Program-made: the position numbers and the translations under genes
Shown here: positions 49,701 through 60,956 of the stretch, in pieces
Layout: the number at the start of each line of letters is the position of its first letter
Numbering within the stretch: the first letter of the stretch is position 1
DNA from: Haliclystus octoradiatus
Taxonomy: Eukaryota > Cnidaria > Staurozoa > Stauromedusae > Haliclystidae
DNA: 64,000 bases
Direction: 5' to 3'
NCBI GenBank assembly: GCA_916610825.1
Contig: OU744447.1
Location: 10,275,751-10,339,750, forward strand
Notes under the pieces: generated by a model
Database searches by the model: none
The model's input: only the letters and a program-made list of their open reading frames with translations
Told to the model about the DNA's origin: nothing

Positions 49701-52700
49701 GTGTTGGGGCTAACACAATGCGGGGTAACAAAGTGTTTGATTATCGATTAATTCATTTAATTTATTAGCTTACAAACAGCAAATCACCTTTCACAATTGG
49801 TCTTACTTTGGAGTCATTCAAAGCTGAGGTAAGCATATACCGTGAAACCTTTAATAATGACTCTTTATAGCATTTACCTGTCCATAGTGGCCATTTAAGT
49901 AATATACCAGATGCTTTCATTATTTTGAATAAACACTCTTGATCATCTTAAACCTGTCTGTAATAGTCAAGTTATCTGATTTGATGTAACTGTGTATAAA
50001 TTTATATGTACCAAACGTCAAAGTATGTTAATATTGTGTATATGATGTAATTTAACCTCATTATGTTGATCAGCTATAATAACCAGAGCCTTCTCTATAC
50101 AGATGGCTCTGATAATAACAAGGCATAATAATTTGCGACAATTTCAATTTATTCAAAAATCATCTTCAGGCAGTAAGAGAGAGAGAATGAACAAATTTAC
50201 ATTGTTTGCATGAGAAGTATCTAATTATCATAATCTATCATCTATTGGAATGGGGGCATTTTAACAACATATAAACGTTATTACGGAAGGGGACAGTCTC
50301 TATAGGGAGTAACTAATTACGGATACCATACAACAATAGAAATGAGATAATAATAACTGTTAATACAAAGAAAACTATGAAAAAAAGAATAGGCAGCAAA
50401 ATGTTTTGCTAGGTAGGTCACACATGTCGCAAGCATCTGTTGACATTATAATTTTAGACCTTGAAAGCGCAACATACCATAGTTGCAATCCAGCAACCAC
50501 ATAAGTTAATAACAACTTTAAGGCGTGAAAACAAATCAAGGCATCGCTCGCAATATTCGAGTTCAAATTGATATCTAGTCAGTTCATACATACATTTTTC
50601 GTAATTTGCAATATCGTATTAGTATTCAATATCATATGGTAAGAAATGTAAATGCTGCCCAAGTCCTGCTATGTACAATTTAGATAATCAACGGTTAAGG
50701 TTGTCTTTTCAAGAACTTCAGAATGAATGCAATATGAAACCAAAGAAAACAAGATGCGGTTTTCATACTTTGCCAGGCATTGATGGTCAGTTACAGGTGC
50801 ATGATAACTTTGTTTTTCTTGATAACAGTATTATTTTCTTTTAGACTACAGATAAAGCTTGGAAACCAATCATAATCAAAGAAGATGTAAAGAAAATATA
50901 CAAGGTTTATACATCATGTTTTTAGGCGGACGTAATTATATATATATAATACTACCAATGAGTTTTCTTGATGATACACAATTGACATTTTTTTGAAATG
51001 CGACACCAAGTGAAATTTGATGTTGAAGATGAATGCCGTAAATATAGTTAGCCTATCCGAACCACTAGTGGAAGAAAAATGGTAGTGAATAATATCCCCA
51101 ATTGTCTTGTTCGTAATTTGATTTCGAAAATGAAAGCTGTGAACATAATTCAGTTGAAAGATTACCCAGCATATATTCTTTCTTTATGTGAAACAAGAAA
51201 ATGAGATAAAACATTAAAATCTGTTTAAACCATGACTGAAAAACAACTTTTAATGATGTAGAGCGTAAATATCTGCCTCGAAAGTTCTTGAGGAAACAGA
51301 AAATCGGGACATACACACACTTTTACATTTATAGATACAACATAATTGAATTTGAGGAATGGGGAACACTCATCTATATAAAATTGCTCAACCTTTGTTA
51401 AATCCTATCATATAAATTGGAAACAATTACAAGGCAAAGCGTTTTTGCTCGTTAAATTTGCAATCATCAGACAATAAATGAGTGTTACTGTTTGATTATT
51501 GTAAATTAAAACGTGCAAAGCTCTGTGTCACAAAAAAAGCTTTTCCTCATCATTTTCAATCTACAATGTGGCGTGGCCCGCTAAATGCAAGTAAAAATTG
51601 TTAACGTTTTGATTGTAGTTATCTGAAATTGTTTATTAAGGATTTGACAAGAATAGTATATTGATAAGCAGATAAGCGGGAGTTTCACTTATCCGAATTG
51701 CACTTAAATTGGTTACACTGTGTTATGTTTTGTTTATAATTTTAACAAGGTAATGTCATATCTTCAAATTTCAGACAGCTAAGCTAGATGGGCTGTCCCT
51801 CTACTGGAATACAAGTGTAGATGGGACACAGCTATTTAAAGGACACAACAAATGGAAAGTATGTATCTTAAGTATGGAATTAAATTGGATGGTTGATACT
51901 AAAAAGTGTGCTGCAACCCTTGTTATTCTCTGTAAAATCTCTGTAAAAGTAGTTTATAGTTAATAAACCACATTTTGCCTTACACACTTGATTGATGGAA
52001 GATAAGCTGCATAACAATATATAGTAGACCTGACTCCTCCGTCCAGCTCCACCTCTGCGAAAAAAAATAGTTGAGTTCATGAACTTTACAAACTTTCATG
52101 AACCGTTTATGAACACCTTCTAAACAATTCATGAACAGTTCATAAAATTAGACCATTTAACATTCATGAACTGTTTTCACAGGGATGGTATCACTGCTGT
52201 CAGTAGGATTCATAGTCTTACCTTTGTCGGTTGTTAAGAGTATTACATATCTTACATTTAACTTTTCTTAATGTTATTAATTTACCTTTAGTATAATATT
52301 GTCCTATGATTTGTATCTGAGAAAGTGTACAGTGCAACATGTAATGTTTGTGAATCAGATATCCTACTATTATTTGTCCTGTAAACTTTGTATGTAGAAT
52401 TATATTGTTAGTTTGATGAGTTAAACCAAAGATTACTGATAGAGAAAATAAAGTAAATAAGTTATAGAGAAATGCTACAAGCAATACCCCCGGTCTGCAA
52501 TAGCCATTAATGTATATACAGTACTTTGTTTGCCTAATATAAGCGGAAGCACCACAGAAATATAAGGTTAAAGGCATAGAATTGAGCACATTCTTTATAT
52601 AAAATTGGGGCCATTCAACGCTCATGAACTGTTCATGACTCCTTGAACTGTCTTTCAAAATGGCTTTCTCGGTTCTCAGATATGGTGCGTGTTGCGCACT

Positions 52701-55700
52701 ACTTGTGGTTTGAGAAGTGGCATTTATTTTTCAACTCAGAAACTTCAGGGCGTTATGGTCAATTTTATGGCTTTAATAAATGGCATCAGAAATCATAAGT
52801 GGAAACATTTTTTTACCAGTCAAATTAACAGTAGCAAACTTATATATGATGATAATAATGATTGGTATTTATTTAGGCACAAAGGAAAATCCTCCAGATT
52901 CATGAAATCCATTGCTACCACACAATACTGCTTCATTTGCTTTCTTTATGTTTTATTTATTTCTCATATACATTAATGTCATAATACTAACATAATCAGT
53001 CCTTTGTGAAAACAAGCTTTTCCAACAAGAAGATGTTTTAAAAGTGGCTTGTATTGCCAATAAAGTATCATTTTGCCTAAATGAACAATATTTTTGAGAA
53101 AAATCTACACGCAGGTTTGCGAATCGTAACACTCATTTCACAAATGGGTGCATGCCAATTTCAAATAATCGAAAATACTCACCAGCTTGATGGCTTTCAA
53201 CGATTAATTATTCTTCATTACTTAATCTTCAACTGTATGCAACATAATTATTTGATTATTATTTAAACTTCAATATAATTCAAATTTTCACTGAATTTTT
53301 GAACCTTTTATTTGGTTGCTTTGAAATTATTTTAACCAAATTGTGATTGTTTGTGATATTTTTCTCTTATTTTCAGACTTTCTTGAAACAAACAATTGGC
53401 TCATCAGCTAATCAAACATATGGTAAACTTCGTCACAACCAGCATCTAACAAAATGTTCAGCCTTCTGGAATCCTAGAGGCATTTCCATATTTTCTTCTG
53501 AATTTTTTGTTGATGTTTGACCAATAAATAATGAAAAGTATTGATTTTCTTCTGAATTTTCTCTAACCTTCCAAAATCTAGGATTCCAGGATTCCTACTT
53601 TTGCTGGATCTTGATTACAACTGATCATCTTTCTCTTTATGGAAACTAGAGGTCTTCGGTCCCGATTGGATCCAACCAGGTACTTCTGACCAGGGTGTCA
53701 TTTGTCAATTTTGCCTGAAAAAGGTGTGGAATTTGCATATTTTGGAGCTCCAGTAATATCCCTAAAATTGCACGATTTTTGCAATTTTTCTTCTCAAATT
53801 GCCAGAAATTTGACTCAAATATTTTATTGGGTAGTGTCACACTCATACACCCCCATATTTGATGATTGTGCATGTACACTTTATAAACAGTTCATGTACT
53901 AGTTCCTGAATGTCCCTAAAAATTGGGCAAATTGACGTCCATAAACTGTTTTATATTATAATATATCCTGGATATATTTAAAAAAATGTTTGGATTGGAA
54001 CGGCCCAAATCAGATTAGAATAGTTTTAAATTTCCAAATTTAAATGGATTCATTATCCCACCTCGTATTCCATTTTGGAAGATTCAATCCGACGCACACC
54101 TTCATTTTAGACATCGAATTTTGCCTATTATCAAATTTCAATTATGTATAAACATACTGAATCATTTATTATTCCTGTCTTTGTTATTTCTTGGAGTCAA
54201 CTGGAATGTAACATACTACGTAATTTTACTTCACCTCTTTCATCGCAACAGCTGTTATATAGATAGTGAGTTTTCTTTATTTTTTGTCTTGTTTAGTTCT
54301 CAAACCTTTCACAACAATAGCACATATCTACCTGGATCAGAGTTCTGGTTACGCGGTCAATGTTCCAAAGGTACACTGATTTATAAATTAATCACTTCAA
54401 CGTTTTCATACAATAATATACAATGATTATCTTTTGTTTTGAGTTATTTGTAATAAAACAGTTAGATACATTACATGTGACGCAATACTAACATTTTAGT
54501 CGAACATGTTACTACAGTGAAACCTGTATATAACAGCCAGCTATGAGAGGTAAATTAATTGACCATTACAGGCAGGTGGCCTTTATATACAGGTTTAATT
54601 CAATAGAAAATACAATTTTAGACATTGCAAGAGTGACCACTATAGACAGGTGGTGCTTTATAGAGGTGACCGTTATAACAGGTTTGACTGCACTTGAATA
54701 GACTGTGCAAATTTATTTAAATAATTCAATATAGCTTTGAAAGCGGCATGTAGCAAACAACTACTTCAGAAAATTCTCTAGTAAACATATATCAGACTAA
54801 CATCATCAAGTTTACTAGAAATTGCAATTAAAACTCTATAAGAATGATCCCTTAAAGCACTGAATCCATTCTGAGCAGCCTTGTCTTCCAATATTGAAAT
54901 TAATATGTTTGTACTTCATGTCAAAGTTTGTGTTTTTGACAGGCAGTGTTTATCAGATAATCAATCACATTATTTTCAAATTGCTTTTGCAGGTGATAGT
55001 AGATGTCATTCAATCTCATTTAGAATTATCCCTCACGAAGAAACAGGTAAGGATCACCCAATGCCCACCAAATACCCAACACCCAATACTATACCACTCA
55101 AAATTATTATATGATCTGGTCACTACTGACATGAAAGCCATGAAAAAATCTTATTAGTGAAATATAATTGGGTTTTCAGGGTATTTTTGGGGCATTTTCA
55201 GATTTTCAAACCGTGAATATAGACGTTTCCATGGTTTTCAAACTTTTTCATGGCTTAAAAAATTGGTGGTGTTCACTTTTTTACATTTTTATGATGTTTT
55301 CACAACACTTTCTTGGTATTTTCATGGTTTTGATGTTGGTAGTGGATATAGAACATGATCCAGATGATACACACAGTTTGTCAGGATGCAACTGCTCCAA
55401 GACAATGTTCAGCCGATATAGACACTTTTTACTGTACATACATTACAGCCTCCTCATCTAACTGACGAAAAAGACATCCATGATATCCATTTAATCATTG
55501 TTTTGCTATTCAATTACCTAAAGAGATATTGTTGTATTCCCTATTTGTTTTTTACCAGTTTAAAAATCTGATGGATGTAATTGAATCCTTTGAAATGATG
55601 TCTATCAATCAACAATACAGACCATTCAGACCTAAAGTTGATGTCAAAACTGCTCCAAGAAAATGGTAAACTATGTTCGACCCTAAATTTAATCAAACTG

Positions 55701-58700
55701 ATTTACCAATAATGTAATGTGCCGTAACATATGTTGAAAAGATGGAGAAAAAATTGTAAAAAGTCAAAGAGGTGTTTATGACTTTTTCTAGGCAGGAGTA
55801 TTGCTGCAATCTGATATAGCTTATAACCTATGAATGCAGGAATTTGGATCAGTGTGAAGAATTCTTGCAATTTTGCATTGAGACATTGGCTAATTTGTTA
55901 TTGTTCTTTTTTAAGCATATCTATTTAAGTTCTAATGGCCGAATGCCCTTCCTGACTCCGTCCAATAATGCTCTTTTGTCAGGGATTGAACCCAAGATCT
56001 TGCGGGCTTGCAATTTTTCAATTTTGCATTGAGACCATCTTGTGCGTTTTTGTTATCAGTCACACGCAATGTCATAATTGATTTGAATGATTTATTCTTC
56101 TTAGGTGGAAATATGCATTCAATACATATATTCATTTTCATTACTTACCTTGGACATGGCGTCAGATCAAACAACATAGGTTTGTAAATATTCAACTTGA
56201 TTTTGAGGGAATTACAAGCCTGGTTGTTTGTGTTCTACATATTTACTTGAACCCTTGAGCTTCAGGTAAATGCTAATAGTTTTTATGCAAAAAATTGTAC
56301 CTCTTTTGATGAGATATTGCAAAAATCAAAAGTGGAAAGGGATTACTACTTGCTTAAGACAAAATTTTAACAAATTCCAGATAAACCGTAGAGGGTCAGT
56401 CCTGATTTGGCGAATATCCATCAATAACATGCCTTCTGACAGCATAGTCGTCAAATCTTTTACCCAAAAAGTGACCTTTTCAACTGGTATATAACGAGAC
56501 TGGAATGATCTAGATTCAATCAGTTACTAACTTAGACCCAATCCCAAGAAAAAATTCTGAGTACCTGAGAATGCGTACCTGAGCTAGTCCCAGGCCCTTT
56601 TGTTAAAATTAAGTAGGTCATCTAGAAACACAAACGTGTAAATTCTGTTTCAACCGAATTTATTTCTTGGGATTGGGTCTAAGTTAGTGACTGATTAAAT
56701 CTAGATCATTTCCAGTCCCGTTATGTACCAGTTGAAAAAGGTCACTTTTTGGATAAAAGATTTGACGACTATGCTCCTTCTGACAATAAGAACACATGTT
56801 GAACACACATAAGAACAATAATTGTACTGTGGAATTCAATTTGAACAAATTCACTTTTTGCAAGATTACACAAAAACCGGATATATTTTATAAGTCAATA
56901 TATAACTCAACAAAGATATGAAAACACGGCAGTTACGTTTTAAATGTGAACATCCAATGCGTCTTGTCCCTTTTAATGAGAGACATGTGTGAAAACTGTT
57001 TGAAAATGGATGGAGAAAAACGGTTAATGAAAATTGGGGCCATTTAACGTTAATGAACAGTTCATGATTACATTCCACTTCTACCTATTGATGATAAAAC
57101 CCGCGAAAAACGTTCAAGCACATTTGAACTTTTTTGGGACAAGCTGATACAATTCTCAAAAATGTTCAAATTGTATAGACGGTTGTGATTGTACCATTTT
57201 TGACATAATCGCGTAAAAGTTGTAAGCGTTTGTCCCTTGCTTTAAATGCAACAATGCAGCAGTCCCTAAGTTATATGTTGCTTACGGTGACCTGTCATGT
57301 TGACTCTCAAGGTACAGGCACTACCTTAAAAAAGTATTTGAAGGATGGACAGAGAAGATTTAGATAATGGCCTTGTTATATTTTCAAATTTACATCAATC
57401 CTGTATAAAGTGTGTATGTACACTGGTTCTTCAGCGTTCACCTCCAACCATCGAAGCACCTAAGGCAAAATAGGGACTTTCTCAGAAGTTTGAATTCAGT
57501 TGATTTCAGGCAATAATTTCACCCTTGTTATTGTGAAATTGGAATTCTCATGTCTGGTACGGTAACTCCAACATACACTTGTATGAAACGTTCCTACAAA
57601 ATTGTTTACATTGAATTATTATTGTTTCAGAACTCTATACAGAGAATATGTGGATTTATACTTTCAAAAATTGATCAATACAAATTTTTCACTGAAGGAC
57701 GCAGATCAAACAGCACCAAAGATCGAGGTAGGATCCATTGTCATTTCATTTTCATAAAAGGTAAATATTATAGATATAGAAATCATTTTTTATTTATACT
57801 AAACATAAACATGACTGTGCAATGCACAATGATCTCCTTGCAATTCTGCGTCAGCATCACAGATTTAAAACAGCAAGTTCTCTGAGTTAACTATACTTGA
57901 AATTCACATTTATGCAGATTTAACTTTATAAGGCATTCATGAAAACATACTATTACTTTCCCATTTCTTGTTAAGTCTGATTTTATTGCGGAGCTCACCA
58001 ACATTAAAGTTACAAATCATTTTACGATTTAATGACTTTTCTCTTATTTTTCTCAACAGTCATTAGAAAAGAAATTGAATGTGGCAACAATTCTGATTGC
58101 TAGGCAACAAGCAAAACACAGGGTTAGTAGAGATTTACATAAATGTGTAATGTCAGATCTGTTACCGCACTAGTGGTCACCTTTGTAAACAGAGATACGC
58201 GCAAATGGCAGAATAATCAGACTTCCGATCTGTGATTGTATGTACCGGTAGTTCAAATCCCTTGAAGGAGGACAACTTAGCCTTATTCTTAACAACATTC
58301 AAGTACCGTGTATTTTATTTGTCGTATTGTGTTTGATGGCCATCAGATATTTTCAAGGACTTTTGTTATCGAGCGCCTTCGTCATTTTTTTCAAACCATA
58401 TTTTGTTCCAAACTTTATCGCACTCTTTCAGTGTTGTGGCTTCTCTACGGCTTCCTCCTAAGCTCAGTCAGTCAAGACCCTCTGAGTTTTTCTAGAAAAG
58501 TTTTGAGAAAATCCAGTTCGTTTAGCTGCTCTTAAAAAGACTGCTTCAAAACACGAAAAACACACGTCAGACAAAAAAAAATGCTGTGTACAAGTTGCCG
58601 TCGTTTGCCCAGGAATTACCACCTACCATTCATTGTTATTTTACGTATTTGTATCATGCAATTAAAACACGAAAATATGTATAGTATTAATTCATGTAGT

Positions 58701-58891
58701 ATATGCAGCAATAGTGAAAATTGTTAGAAAATAAATTCATGTTTTTGATGTATTGATTAAACTATTTCAGTTTTTGATTGAAGAAGATGTTTTAAAAGCG
58801 CAGTATGAAACAGAAAAGAAAAAGGAAGCTGGTGGCTGGCTTGGTTGGCTCGGTTGGTCTAACGCTGAAGAAACTGATAAAGCTGATCAAG
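43654..58891 (+). CDS. VPS13: VPS13 lipid-transfer protein, A/C type, N-terminal part (17 exons seen, 3' end outside window)
   Basis: VPS13 proteins are rod-shaped bridges that move phospholipids between membranes at contact sites. Exons seen: 43654-43753, 45383-45425, 46098-46193, 46856-46963, 48204-48268, 48491-48529, 49769-49828, 50845-50904, 51775-51858, 53377-53422, 54297-54370, 54993-55046, 55559-55665, 56105-56179, 57631-57727, 58060-58122, 58771-58891. From 45383 onward every phase agrees (about 430 codons in all). Diagnostic matches are [45 protein letters not shown] with [32 protein letters not shown] and the Trp-rich GGWLGWLGW. The order fits the chorein_N domain and following groove of VPS13A/C rather than B or D. 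One small exon after exon 1 is missing. The remainder of this very long gene lies to the right, beyond an inserted retroelement. Confidence 0.93.
46588..46715. repeat. Hairpin of about 128 bp
   Basis: CCTGTGTGCAGA ... GATCAAA ... AACTTCCTTGTTAG on the left pairs with CTAACTAGGAAGTTAGATTT ... TCTGCACACAGG on the right. A small inverted-repeat element in a VPS13 intron. Confidence 0.6.
47004..47178. mobile_element. Family-A MITE, TA-flanked
   Basis: Starts CAGTCAAACCTGTTATGTCT and ends TATAGGTTTCACTG, flanked by TA. A small internal rearrangement follows the left end. It is in a VPS13 intron. Confidence 0.7.
47225..47853. mobile_element. Long foldback element, about 0.63 kb
   Basis: Arms of about 290 bp: left CTAACTCAGATTTGTGTTTT is inverted at the right as AAAACACAAATTTGAGTTAG. 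Pairing continues inward through CTCAAGTATT / AATACTTGAG to AAGGTCATCTCGTTTT / AAAACGAGATGATCTT. It is in a VPS13 intron. Confidence 0.7.
49838..49995. mobile_element. Family-A MITE, degenerate
   Basis: Starts ACCGTGAAACCTTTAATAAT and keeps ACCTGTCCATAGTGGCCA. The right end is weakly recognisable. Confidence 0.45.
52051..52185. repeat. Family-B inverted-repeat element
   Basis: ACCTCTGCGAAAAAAAATAG to CATGAACTGTTTTCACAGGG, with the same interior as the copy at 36301, including GACCATTTAACATTCATGAA. Confidence 0.65.
53436..53616. repeat. Family-F imperfect palindrome
   Basis: Contains CTTCTGGAATCCTAGA on one side and TCTAGGATTCCAGGATTCC on the other, with TTTTCTTCTGAATTTT twice. Related copies lie at 38865-39025 (plus) and 1195-1365 (minus). 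Confidence 0.55.
54515..54690. mobile_element. Family-A MITE, well preserved
   Basis: A 176-bp copy in the opposite orientation to 23044: starts CAGTGAAACCTGTATATAAC and ends CGTTATAACAGGTTTGACTG. TA precedes the left end. It is in a VPS13 intron. Confidence 0.75.
55170..55350 (+). repeat. ATGAAAA-rich dispersed repeat, copy 2
   Basis: The plus-strand counterpart of 14560-14755. Shared segments include CCATGGTTTTCAAACTTTTT and TTTTCACAACACTTTC. It lies between VPS13 exons and is not coding. Confidence 0.6.
55890..56040 (-). repeat. tRNA-derived SINE, copy 3 (partial)
   Basis: On the minus strand: CTTGGGTTCAATCCCTGAC followed by GGCATTCGGCCATTAGAACT, as in copy 1. It is in a VPS13 intron. 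Confidence 0.55.
56442..56775. mobile_element. Mutator-like MITE with 10-bp target duplication
   Basis: A 334-bp element with inverted arms of about 115 bp (left starts GCATAGTCGTCAAATCTTTT; the right end is its reverse complement with few mismatches). It is flanked by the identical 10-mer CCTTCTGACA at 56432-56441 and 56776-56785. Long terminal inverted repeats and a 9-11 bp duplication are the signature of Mutator-like elements. It lies in a VPS13 intron. Confidence 0.8.
58365..58620 (+). repeat. Two-copy dispersed repeat, copy 2
   Basis: Partner of 16200-16445 (GTTGTGGCTTCTCTACGGC, GTCAAGACCCTCTGAGTTTT, TTTGCCCAGG). It lies between two VPS13 exons. Confidence 0.6.
58771..58891 (+). CDS. 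VPS13: VPS13 exon with Trp/Gly motif, last exon before the retroelement
   Basis: The exon encodes [20 protein letters not shown] then [17 protein letters not shown]13A and VPS13C have a comparable GWFSWLW/GGWFSGLWG segment right after the ILARQQA helix, as here. It ends in phase 1 at GTTTGA, a weak donor. The retroelement begins about 140 bp downstream. Confidence 0.88.
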
Positions 58892-58957
58892 GTTTGAAGA
58901 ACAGGACATATGATATGTTATTAACTGTGGCACCAAATCCATGGTTTACTATTGCAA

Positions 58958-59033
58958 GTACATCAAACTTGCTATAATGACCACCTCTACATAGCAGCCA
59001 CCTGTGTCTATTGACCACTTCAATAATAAACAT
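58958..59033. mobile_element. Family-A MITE cut by the retroelement insertion
   Basis: The left half only (CATCAAACTTGCTATAATGA, then CCACCTCTACATAGCAGCCA). Sequence matching the family stops at the start of the 105-bp retroelement repeat. The right half should lie on the far side of the retroelement. Confidence 0.6.
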
Positions 59034-59138
59034 TTAAAATCCCCACCCTTTGGTGGGGTTTTGGGATTGGTGCTTGGTTGGTGGGAGTTACTCATTCGTT
59101 CGTTAGGCAGCTAAAATCGTGCTAACCTGTCTCCACCA
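59034..59138 (-). repeat. 105-bp direct repeat, outer copy (candidate element terminus)
   Basis: The second copy of the repeat, 678 bp from the first. Its left edge abuts a truncated family-A MITE, which fits the physical end of the element (candidate B2). The 573 bp between the copies would then be A2, expected to recur at the 5' end outside the window. Confidence 0.7.
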
Positions 59139-59711
59139 CTCGAACCAAGCACCGTCACACTGATATTCAGTGGAGAAATTAAAACTACCCTGTTGAAATA
59201 AAGGTTAGACATTCTACATTTTTATACGGAAATATTAACTCAAACATAGACTCTACATTCATCTAATAGCAGTCACTATAGTGTCGAACAAAGCCTAGCC
59301 TACATGAGACTAAATACCTGCTAACTTATCTGAAGTATAATCAGCAAAGACCGTAATGGAGAGGGCGGGTGGGAAGCAATCGAATCACGACTGTTTCGTG
59401 TACGTCTTGACATATTTGCATTGCGTTTAATTAAATGCGAATTCGTTCGTTCGTTATCGACCTGCTAGCAAGCTAGCACATGCAAGAATGACTACACCCT
59501 TACAGTATCACGAGACTTACCCTCTGTTGTGGAGAAGAGGCTGACCAAGATCGCATGATTCCAGGTAATGCAGTGCACTAATGCCTCGTGGCATCTGATG
59601 GCATACATTCAAACGAGGCAATTCCAGCATAACGATTGTACGTAGGACGTACTTCGAACCCCCCCAAAAAGGTCTGGATTTTAACCTCAACTACATGATA
59701 TATAGTTACAA

Positions 59712-59816
59712 TTAAAATCCCCACCCTTTGGTGGGGTTTTGGGATTGGTGCTTGGTTGGTGGGAGTTACTCATTCGTTCGTTAGGCAGCTAAACTCGTGC
59801 TAACCTGTCTCCACCA
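59712..59816 (-). repeat. 105-bp direct repeat, inner copy
   Basis: Differs from the copy at 59034-59138 at only one site (A versus C). It includes the palindrome CCCCACCCTTTGGTGGGG and the string GTGCTTGGTTGG. On the retroelement strand it follows the recombinase gene. It is a candidate B1 repeat of a PAT-type split direct repeat. Confidence 0.75.
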
Positions 59817-59979
59817 AAATTGGACCCCAAGGTGCTTGGAGAAGAGATACAGGTTCTTATCTGTAGCTCCCACCAAATTATGCCCAAGCAGCAAGCACAA
59901 ACATCAAACTGACTTTCTGGAAAAGACATCAAGCTATGCCAGAACACTGGAAAAGGTTGAAAGTGATGCTGGTGAAGTT

Positions 59980-60956
59980 CTGGTATATAGTTACGCTTGG
60001 CTATTCCAGCGTCCTAGAGCTTTGATAATATGATCTGGAATGCCATTACGACCAGCCACTGTTGCGGCCCCAATTCTGAAACTGTGCGTTGAGAAATTTA
60101 CGGGAATTTTGGACTCCACAAAGATAGAGCGCAACCAAGGTGACAGACGAAGACGAGACAAGGTATCGCCAGATTTATATAAGAAAAGGGGTCCAGCCTT
60201 TTCACCACGCTTGAACAGATAAGCAGACATAGCTGCAACAGCACACAGTCTTGATGATCCAAGGCCAATATGGACATAACATCCTTCACGAAATGAATCA
60301 GTTTTGGATGCCTTGATTCTAACTCGCATACAAGTAGGTGTAATGACTGAATCGAAAGACAGATCAGAAAGCTGCAAATGGATTGCTGAATCAAAACTTT
60401 GTAGATTCGGTACGGTGAACTCTGATGACCTGAGGAATCCAAAGTATGCTAGCGTGCATGCAGCCCAAAACATTATGTGGTCTTCACATGAGAAATTCAA
60501 TGACCGATGAATAATTTCCATGAGCGAGTCTGTAATGGGCAGACGAGGTATAGTGCTGTCAAGATGTGTCTTTTTGATTCCTTGACAAAGTCGATGGAGG
60601 CGTGCACAATTTATTAGTGGGTCTGCAAAACCTTGCTCTAGATGTAATGCTCTTACAGCCGATAGGTAAACCTTGATTGAAGGTAGCTTGAGTGAATCAG
60701 ACAAATGAGTCACAAACAAGCATAACATTGACTCAGTAGTAGGACAAGGAGATGAGTAGCCATGCAGAGTTGAGAACACCAGAAAACGATGTTGGGCCGA
60801 TGAATACGTACGTCTAGTGGAGGGTGCCAGGCTGTTGCATATAAGTTGCTGACATCTTGCTTGCAGTTGATTTATGCCAGGTCCATCAACAACCGGTTGT
60901 CTAGCAGTGTTGGACAGTCTTTGGCAGAGGGTGCCAGTTTGAAGAATACCTGCCAA
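59980..60956 (-). pseudogene. Retroelement tyrosine recombinase, truncated by a stop
   Basis: The 321-codon frame has a DIRS-type recombinase architecture: N-terminal helices with LAPSTRRTYSSAQHRFLVFS, then LAYFGFLRSSEF (first catalytic Arg) and THSFRIGAATVAGRNGIPDH (the HxxR box), then LGRW. A TAA at 59993-59991 interrupts the frame two codons before the position where the nucleophilic Tyr is expected. The frame downstream still reads LYTRTS, as in relatives. Its start overlaps the RNase H end in another frame, common in these elements. Confidence 0.82.
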
